DNA of 64,000 bases from the NCBI RefSeq assembly GCF_002863565.1, contig NZ_PGUW01000004.1, forward strand, positions 62,001 to 126,000, read 5' to 3'. The position numbers and the translations under genes were made by a program. How positions within the stretch are numbered: position 1 is the first letter of the stretch; every line of letters starts with the position of its first letter. Of the stretch, positions 59,103 through 64,000 are shown one piece after another. A model generated the notes under the pieces. It did not search any database. It had not been told where the DNA came from and saw nothing but the letters and a program-made list of their open reading frames with translations. This stretch comes from Bacillus sp. V5-8f. Its GTDB lineage: Bacteria > Bacillota > Bacilli > Bacillales > DSM-1321.

Positions 59103-59732
59103 CTAAATATATAGCTTTGGAGAGGGATCGTCCGTTTCCTTGCGCGTTTCCTTGTTTTTTTTGCCATCATCAATTTTCAGCCGCTTTCGGGATCTTTCCT
59201 GATCTTGTTTTTTTACTTTCTTAGATTTCGGCTTGGTAGTCTTTTTCTTTTCCTTAACTTCAATTTCTTCCTCTTCAGGTTCATCAGAATCATCGGAATC
59301 GCTCATGCTGCGATAGATTTTCCACATTTCCGGCAGATTTTTTATAAGAGGACCATATTGCTGTACCATGGCCCCGATTTGTTCTGCAGCAGAGAGAACT
59401 TTTTGGGTATTTGCGATCATTGAGTTAAGTTTGGCGGGGTCTTTTAATGCCTGGAGAATATCACTTCCAGCTTCGGAGCTTGATGGGCTGCTGAATAAGG
59501 AAGCATTGGAGGGGTGTGTCGATTTAGACTTTCCTAGCAATTTAGAGATTAATCCGCCATTTGATTGTTGCTGTATTGTCTTTGGTGCGGTGGGATTTCC
59601 GATTGCCATTAGAGGCCTGCTTTGCCTACTGCTAGAACCTTTTCTGAGTTTTCCTTTCTTGTTTTTGACACCTTTAAAGGATGGGCTCCTCCCTCCGTCT
59701 AATCTATACACATTATTTCTTACCGGGGGCAT
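59103..59732 (-). CDS. yqfQ: YqfQ family protein (VrrA/YqfQ)
   Basis: A 209-residue hydrophilic protein: N-terminus MPPVRNNVYRLDGG with basic patches, a short helical domain (SDILQALKDPAKLNSMIANTQKVL... MVQQYGPLIKNLPEMWKIY, about 100-150), an acidic run (SDSDDSDEPEEEEIEVKEKKK) and a Lys/Arg-rich tail. The middle helical motif is the YqfQ family core; the B. anthracis homologue vrrA contains variable repeats, absent here. Start at 59732 behind GAAGGAGC. Function unknown; a spore-coat association is possible. Confidence 0.8.
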   Translation of the reverse strand: MPPVRNNVYRLDGGRSPSFKGVKNKKGKLRKGSSSRQSRPLMAIGNPTAPKTIQQQSNGGLISKLLGKSKSTHPSNASLFSSPSSSEAGSDILQALKDPAKLNSMIANTQKVLSAAEQIGAMVQQYGPLIKNLPEMWKIYRSMSDSDDSDEPEEEEIEVKEKKKTTKPKSKKVKKQDQERSRKRLKIDDGKKNKETRKETDDPSPKLYI

Positions 59733-59957
59733 ATCATAGCTCCTTCCATAAATATCTATTTCATTCATAATAGATTATGCTGTGACATTAAAAATGTTTG
59801 AGTCATTTAAAGAGCTTGGCCTCAAAAAACGTGCTCGTTTATCCAGGAAGATCACAAAAGTAAGTAACGGTAGTTTTTTTTGCTTGGATTTATTATAATA
59901 ACAGGACATGTCAAAGGTTCGGACTTTATTCCAAGCCTTTCTATAAAGGAGTTTTAA

Positions 59958-61271
59958 ATGATGCAGAATAAATTTGAAGGATTCCAGCTACATAGCTATC
60001 TAATAGAAGCGGTGGAAGCGTTAGGCTTTGATAAGCCGACAGAAATCCAGGAACGGGTAATTCCTTCCGCCCTTAAGGGTACCAGTCTGATCGGGCAATC
60101 TCAAACAGGGACAGGAAAAACACATTCCTATCTCCTTCCGGTAATGAACAACCTGGACGCCGCCAAAGAAGAAGTGCAGGCTATCATTTCCGCACCCACG
60201 AGAGAGCTTGCGAATCAAATCTATCAGGAAGCTCTAAAAATCGCAGAGCATTTTCCTTCCAATGAGCCGGTGCAGGTACGGTTGCTTGTGGGAGGTACGG
60301 ACAAGCAGCGAACAATTGAAAAGCTGAAAGTACAGCCGCATCTTGTAATAGGGACACCGGGAAGAATTAAAGACATGGTTGATGAGCAGGCGCTTCAAGT
60401 GTACTCCGCAACCACGCTTGTGGTCGATGAAGCGGACCTCATGCTTGATATGGGCTTTATTGAGGATGTCGACAAGTTCGCATCCCGGATGGCCCAAGAT
60501 ATCCAAATGCTTGTTTTTTCCGCAACCATTCCGGAAAAGCTGAAACCATTTCTAAAGAAATACATGGAAAACCCTAAGCATATCCATGTCGATCCGAAAA
60601 AGACTGTAGCCGAAAAAATCGAACATATTTTAGTGCCGCTCCGCCACAGGGATAAGCGTCAACTTCTACACGATATCCTTGTAAAATACAATCCATACCT
60701 TGCCATTGTGTTTACAAACACGAAGAAAATGGCAGACGAGGTCGCGGATGCATTGATAGAAAGAGGGCTCCGTGTTGGCCGTATCCATGGGGACCTTAGT
60801 CCGCGTGAACGCAAAAAAATGATGAAGCAAATCGGCAGCCTTGAGTACCAGTATATTGTTGCTACTGATTTAGCCTCCAGGGGTATCGACATTGAAGGCG
60901 TAAGCCATGTTATCAATTTTGAATTGCCCGCAGACCTTGATTTTTATGTGCATCGCACTGGAAGAACCGCCCGCGCTGGATATTCCGGCATTGCTGCAAC
61001 CATATATGAAACCTCTGATGAGGATTCGCTGGCCCGGCTTGAAAAAATGGGGATTCAGTTTAGAAATGTCGATCTCCAAAATGATGAATGGGTAGATATG
61101 GAAGAGCGAAATAAGCGCAAAAACCGCAAAAAGCAGGAAACAGATATCGATGTAAAAGCGAAAACTGTAGTCAAAAAACCGGCCAAGGTTAAGCCAGGAT
61201 ATAAAAAGAAGATCCAGAGGGAAGTAGAAAGCTTCAAAAAACGCCAGCGCCGTATCCAGAAAAAGAAATAG
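59958..61271 (+). CDS. cshB: DEAD-box RNA helicase CshB
   Basis: ATP-dependent RNA helicase (B. subtilis YqfR) linked to cold adaptation and mRNA/ribosome metabolism. 437 residues: Q-motif FDKPTEIQ, motif I SQTGTGKT, Ia PTRELA, Ib TPGRI, II VDEADLML, III SAT, V DLASRGIDIEGV, VI HRTGRTARAG, then a very basic C-terminal tail. Shine-Dalgarno AAAGGAG. nfo follows after 27 bases, probably in one transcript. Confidence 0.95.
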   Translation: MMQNKFEGFQLHSYLIEAVEALGFDKPTEIQERVIPSALKGTSLIGQSQTGTGKTHSYLLPVMNNLDAAKEEVQAIISAPTRELANQIYQEALKIAEHFPSNEPVQVRLLVGGTDKQRTIEKLKVQPHLVIGTPGRIKDMVDEQALQVYSATTLVVDEADLMLDMGFIEDVDKFASRMAQDIQMLVFSATIPEKLKPFLKKYMENPKHIHVDPKKTVAEKIEHILVPLRHRDKRQLLHDILVKYNPYLAIVFTNTKKMADEVADALIERGLRVGRIHGDLSPRERKKMMKQIGSLEYQYIVATDLASRGIDIEGVSHVINFELPADLDFYVHRTGRTARAGYSGIAATIYETSDEDSLARLEKMGIQFRNVDLQNDEWVDMEERNKRKNRKKQETDIDVKAKTVVKKPAKVKPGYKKKIQREVESFKKRQRRIQKKK

Positions 61272-61298
61272 ATTATACAAATTGGGGGAATAAATGAT

Positions 61299-62192
61299 AT
61301 GTTAAAGATTGGATCCCATGTATCCATGAGCGGAAAGGATATGCTCTTAGCGGCCAGCAAGGAGGCTGTATCCTACGGTGCAAATACATTCATGATTTAT
61401 ACCGGGGCTCCTCAAAATACAAGAAGGAAAAAGATAGAAGACCTTAACATTGAAGCTGGCAGAATGCATATGGAGCAAAACGGGATTGATGAAATCGTGG
61501 TACACGCACCGTATATCATAAACATTGGAAATTCCGTAAACCCGGACACCTTCGAGCTTGGTGTTAATTTCTTAAGAAGCGAGATTGAGCGCACAGAGGC
61601 CATTGGGGCAAAACAGATCGTCCTTCATCCGGGGGCCCATGTTGGCGAGGGTACAGAAAAAGGTATAAAGAAGATTATAGAAGGGTTAAATGAAGCCCTT
61701 ACGCGAGAACAGAAGGTACAGATTGCGCTTGAGACAATGGCAGGAAAGGGCTCTGAATGCGGTAAAACTTTCGAAGAGCTAGCCATGATTATGGACGGGG
61801 TAAATCTCAGCGACAAGTTGTCCGTATGTTTTGATACCTGCCATACCCATGATGCCGGATACAATATCGTAGAAGACTTTGACGGGGTACTTAATGAGTT
61901 TGATAAAATCGTTGGCATTGAAAAACTCAAGGTTCTTCATATCAATGACAGCAAAAATGCGAGGGGAATGCGCAAGGACCGCCATGAAAATATTGGGATT
62001 GGCCAGATTGGTTTTGAAGCCATAAACTATATCGTCCACCATCCACAGCTCTTGGACATTCCAAAAATTTTAGAAACACCTTTTGTAGGGGAAGATAAAA
62101 AAAATAAAAAAGCTCCTTATTTACATGAGATTGAAATGCTTAGAAAAATGGAATTCGACGAAAATCTTCTAGATAACATCATGAGAGGATAA
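61299..62192 (+). CDS. nfo: Endonuclease IV (AP endonuclease)
   Basis: Base-excision-repair AP endonuclease (B. subtilis YqfS, a forespore SigG gene important for spore DNA repair). 297 residues with trinuclear-zinc motifs: [40 protein letters not shown] and the Asp/His of [10 protein letters not shown]. Shine-Dalgarno TTGGGGGAA. No independent SigG promoter was identified in the short gap after cshB. Confidence 0.96.
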   Translation: MLKIGSHVSMSGKDMLLAASKEAVSYGANTFMIYTGAPQNTRRKKIEDLNIEAGRMHMEQNGIDEIVVHAPYIINIGNSVNPDTFELGVNFLRSEIERTEAIGAKQIVLHPGAHVGEGTEKGIKKIIEGLNEALTREQKVQIALETMAGKGSECGKTFEELAMIMDGVNLSDKLSVCFDTCHTHDAGYNIVEDFDGVLNEFDKIVGIEKLKVLHINDSKNARGMRKDRHENIGIGQIGFEAINYIVHHPQLLDIPKILETPFVGEDKKNKKAPYLHEIEMLRKMEFDENLLDNIMRG

Positions 62193-62211
62193 TTCTGCAC
62201 TCTCTTTGGTC

Positions 62212-62248
62212 TCGGCTCATTCATAAATAAAATTATTGAATGAGCCGA
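62212..62248. other. Hairpin between convergent nfo and yqfT
   Basis: TCGGCTCATTC pairs exactly with GAATGAGCCGA around 15 AT-rich bases. Neither strand has a T tract, so termination would be atypical. Confidence 0.45.
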
Positions 62249-62273
62249 AACCTTCTCTGTGAACCAAGCATTG

Positions 62274-62534
62274 TCACATGTTCGCGGTCAGCTGCTTGAA
62301 AATTTCTTCAAGCTCGTTTGCTGTTGCGAGCCCTGTTTTCGCTTCAATCTCCTTTAGAGCCTTCATTCTTTCAGCCTTATTAAATACATTGATATTTTTT
62401 CCCGCAACAATCCCAGCTACCGTCTTCGCGTGTTTTGCTGTCAAATTTACTTTGTATTGCTTTGCCAGTCGGAGAAGTTCATCAGTTGTTATGGTGTTTA
62501 CCTTATGGTTGATCATCATTTCAAATAACTTCAT
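62274..62534 (-). CDS. yqfT: YqfT family protein (DUF2624)
   Basis: An 86-residue helical protein: MKLFEMMINHKVNTITTDELLRLAKQY... GKNINVFNKAERMKALKEIEAKTG. The pattern 'INHK.NTIT..ELL' and 'G..INVFN..ER' and the location beside nfo fit B. subtilis yqfT (recalled). ATG at 62534 follows GGGGTGATT; a longer frame lacks a ribosome site. Function unknown. Confidence 0.82.
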   Translation of the reverse strand: MKLFEMMINHKVNTITTDELLRLAKQYKVNLTAKHAKTVAGIVAGKNINVFNKAERMKALKEIEAKTGLATANELEEIFKQLTANM

Positions 62535-62643
62535 ACAATCACCCCTGCAACTAACATATGAAGGTAATGTATTCAAGTGACCAAAGACAATCCTATAAAT
62601 TAATTGTAATTATGAAATACACCATACCGGTAAGTCCTGCTTC

Positions 62644-62673
62644 TTTACAATTAGCCCCCATTTCCTTTATACT
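62644..62673 (+). promoter_or_regulatory. Promoter of the zinc transporter operon
   Basis: TTTACA, 18 bases, TATACT (17 to TTATAC). The Zur-like operator starts 13 bases downstream. Confidence 0.6.
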
Positions 62674-62685
62674 ACTTTGTGTAAA

Positions 62686-62700
62686 TCGTAATGATTCTGA
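62686..62700. promoter_or_regulatory. Zur box
   Basis: TCGTAATGATTCTGA matches the Bacillus Zur consensus TCGTAATNATTACGA with a perfect left half and two mismatches on the right. It overlaps the expected transcription start of the zinc transporter operon, the position for a repressor. Confidence 0.75.
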
Positions 62701-62718
62701 AAAAAGGGTGAGACTCCT

Positions 62719-63486
62719 ATGGAGATTAGTCAAAAAAAGACAATCATTGAAGTAAAAGATATTTCATATAAATATGCGTCCGATCTTGTGCTAGAACATG
62801 TTTCCTTTAATGTTCCAGATGGAGCTTTTTTGGCACTTGTAGGGCCGAACGGATCCGGTAAATCGACATTGCTTAAATTAATCCTTGGGTTGTTAAAACT
62901 GCAGTCAGGCACGATCAGCTTGTTTGGAAAAGACATCCGCATGTTCAAAGACTGGGACCAGGTAGGATTTGTTTCTCAAAAAGCTAACTCGTTTAACTCG
63001 GGCTTTCCTGCTTCGGTGTTTGAAGTGGTCCAAAGCGGCTTGGCAAAAAAAATCGGATTATTTTCCTTACCAAAAAAGGAACATCGAGACAAGGTATTGG
63101 ATGCATTGAGGTCTGTTGGCATGCTTGGTTTCAAAGACAGGAATATCGGCGAATTATCCGGAGGCCAGCAGCAAAGGGTATTTATTGCCCGAGCCTTGGT
63201 AAGTGAGCCAAAGCTTTTAATTCTCGACGAACCCACTGTTGGTGTGGATTCCAAGCATGTTCATGAATTTTATGAATTGCTTGGGGAGCTTAACAAAAAA
63301 TCAGGGATCACCTTAGTCCTTGTCACCCATGATGTAGGGACGGTAACAGATAAAGTCAGCCATGTCGCCTGTTTAAACAAAAGATTACATTTTCATGGCG
63401 GCGCAGAGGAGTATCAGTCAATGGATGAAAAGCAGCTTTCATTGATGTATGGCACAGGCATCCAGTTGCTTAGCCATAATCATTAA
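62719..63486 (+). CDS. znuC: Zinc ABC transporter ATP-binding protein
   Basis: ATPase of a Zn2+ uptake system. 255 residues: Walker A GPNGSGKST (about 39-47), Q-loop VSQKAN, signature LSGGQQQR, Walker B LLILDEP, switch His in VTHD. Metal specificity is inferred from the Zur-like operator and the permease downstream (also called adcC in Bacillus). Shine-Dalgarno AAAGGGTGAG. The substrate-binding lipoprotein is not in the window. Confidence 0.9.
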   Translation: MEISQKKTIIEVKDISYKYASDLVLEHVSFNVPDGAFLALVGPNGSGKSTLLKLILGLLKLQSGTISLFGKDIRMFKDWDQVGFVSQKANSFNSGFPASVFEVVQSGLAKKIGLFSLPKKEHRDKVLDALRSVGMLGFKDRNIGELSGGQQQRVFIARALVSEPKLLILDEPTVGVDSKHVHEFYELLGELNKKSGITLVLVTHDVGTVTDKVSHVACLNKRLHFHGGAEEYQSMDEKQLSLMYGTGIQLLSHNH

Positions 63487-63504
63487 TTTGTGGAGGAAAA
63501 ACCG

Positions 63505-64000
63505 ATGATTTCGGGGATATTTCAATTTGAGTTTTTACAAAATGCGTTTCTTACAGGAATAATAATCGGAGCGCTTGCACCTCTTGTAGGTGTGTTCGTT
63601 GTCGTACGCCGGATGTCCCTTATTGCAGATGCGTTAAGCCATGTAACACTTGCGGGCATTGCATTTAGTTTGCTGCTCGAAAAAAAATTTACTGCTTTTG
63701 CGGGACTCAATCCATTATACTTAGGGATGGCATTCTCGGTGGCAGGATCGATGTTTATTGAGCGGTTAAGAAATGTATACAGACATTATCAGGAATTGGC
63801 GATCCCGATCATACTTTCAGGAGGGATTGGATTAAGCGTCGTCTTTATCTCCCTCGCTGATGGCTTTAATACAGATTTGTATGGTTACTTATTCGGGAGT
63901 GTGAGTGCGGTCAGCCGAACCGATTTGTGGATGGTGTTAGCCGTTTTCTGTGTTGTCGCCCTTACGATCATCCTTTTATTTAAGGAATTGTTCCTTTTGT
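63505..64000 (+). CDS. znuB: Zinc ABC transporter permease (cut by window end)
   Basis: ABC-3 family metal permease, first 165 codons present and open to the right edge. Membrane spans alternate with ABC-3 motifs: LAPLVGVFVVVRRMSLIADALSHV, the AGIAFSLLL span, and GLSVVFISL. Shine-Dalgarno TGGAGGAAAAA. It forms an operon with znuC (18-base gap) under Zur control; a zur gene often follows, but it would lie outside the window. Confidence 0.88.
   Translation, partial: MISGIFQFEFLQNAFLTGIIIGALAPLVGVFVVVRRMSLIADALSHVTLAGIAFSLLLEKKFTAFAGLNPLYLGMAFSVAGSMFIERLRNVYRHYQELAIPIILSGGIGLSVVFISLADGFNTDLYGYLFGSVSAVSRTDLWMVLAVFCVVALTIILLFKELFLL

Noticed and set aside
59791..59895. 34-codon frame (MFESFKELGLKKRARLSR...) between yqfQ and cshB
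   Set aside because: The basic amphipathic start is tempting, but there is no Shine-Dalgarno, no terminator and no recognised relative.

Overview
The window is a chromosomal segment of a low-GC, endospore-forming Bacillaceae species. Nearly every gene matches, in order and orientation, the Bacillus subtilis yqe/yqf region as I remember it: sigK, sda-yqeG, aroE, the yqeI-nadD-yqeK-rsfS-yqeM cluster, comE, holA, gpr-spoIIP-lepA-hemW, hrcA-grpE-dnaK-dnaJ, floA, phoH-pgpH-ybeY-dgkA-cdd-era-recO, glyQS, ccpN-ppsR, dnaG-sigA, cccA and cshB-nfo. Sporulation genes (sigK, sda, gpr, spoIIP, yqfC, yqfD) and competence genes (comEA/EB/EC, comER) confirm the lineage. I do not name a species. No rRNA, tRNA, CRISPR array, prophage or intact transposase gene was seen.

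Layout. 1-4.1 kb: two tandem small YrzI-family genes, an uninterrupted sigK, divergent pssA and psd, then sda facing a DnaA-box cluster. 4.1-9.2 kb: ribosome-assembly, NAD and shikimate operon (yqeG to yqeM); yqeK carries an in-frame stop. 9.3-14.3 kb: competence (comER, comEA-EB-EC) and yqzM. 14.9-22.6 kb: holA, rpsT, gpr-spoIIP-yqxA, lepA, hemW. 22.6-31 kb: heat-shock cluster with CIRCE, then prmA-rsmE-mtaB. 31-36.6 kb: deoC, a Na/Pi-type transporter, rpsU-yqeY, and a SigW-type yqeZ-floA-yqfB operon. 36.7-45.6 kb: yqfC-yqfD-phoH, pgpH-ybeY-dgkA-cdd-era, yqzL-recO. 45.7-51 kb: glycyl T-box and glyQS, ccpN-ppsR. 51-57.7 kb: yqxD-dnaG-sigA, a small membrane protein, cccA, trmK-yqfO. 57.7-64 kb: an IS relic, ispH, yqfQ, cshB-nfo, yqfT, and a Zur-controlled zinc ABC transporter cut by the window end.

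The genes are mostly housekeeping: tRNA and rRNA modification, ribosome assembly, replication initiation, the primary sigma factor, protein folding and lipid/isoprenoid supply. They are interleaved with checkpoints linking replication to sporulation. Regulation visible in the sequence includes CIRCE, a glycine T-box, a SigW promoter, a Zur box, DnaA boxes next to a LexA-like box, a SigG-like promoter at gpr, and many intrinsic terminators.

The least explained signal is a family of GC-richer, degenerate, hairpin-forming intergenic repeats. There are six copies of one type (A) and two of another (B), placed between genes of otherwise conserved clusters (hrcA/grpE, dnaK/dnaJ, phoH/pgpH, dgkA/cdd, era/yqzL, comEC/holA). 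Paired base changes between copies preserve hairpins, and in two copies the 3' edge runs directly into the Shine-Dalgarno of the next gene. Other notable points are the yqeK nonsense codon and a yqfC ribosome-binding site buried in a terminator whose loop carries a SigE-like -10.
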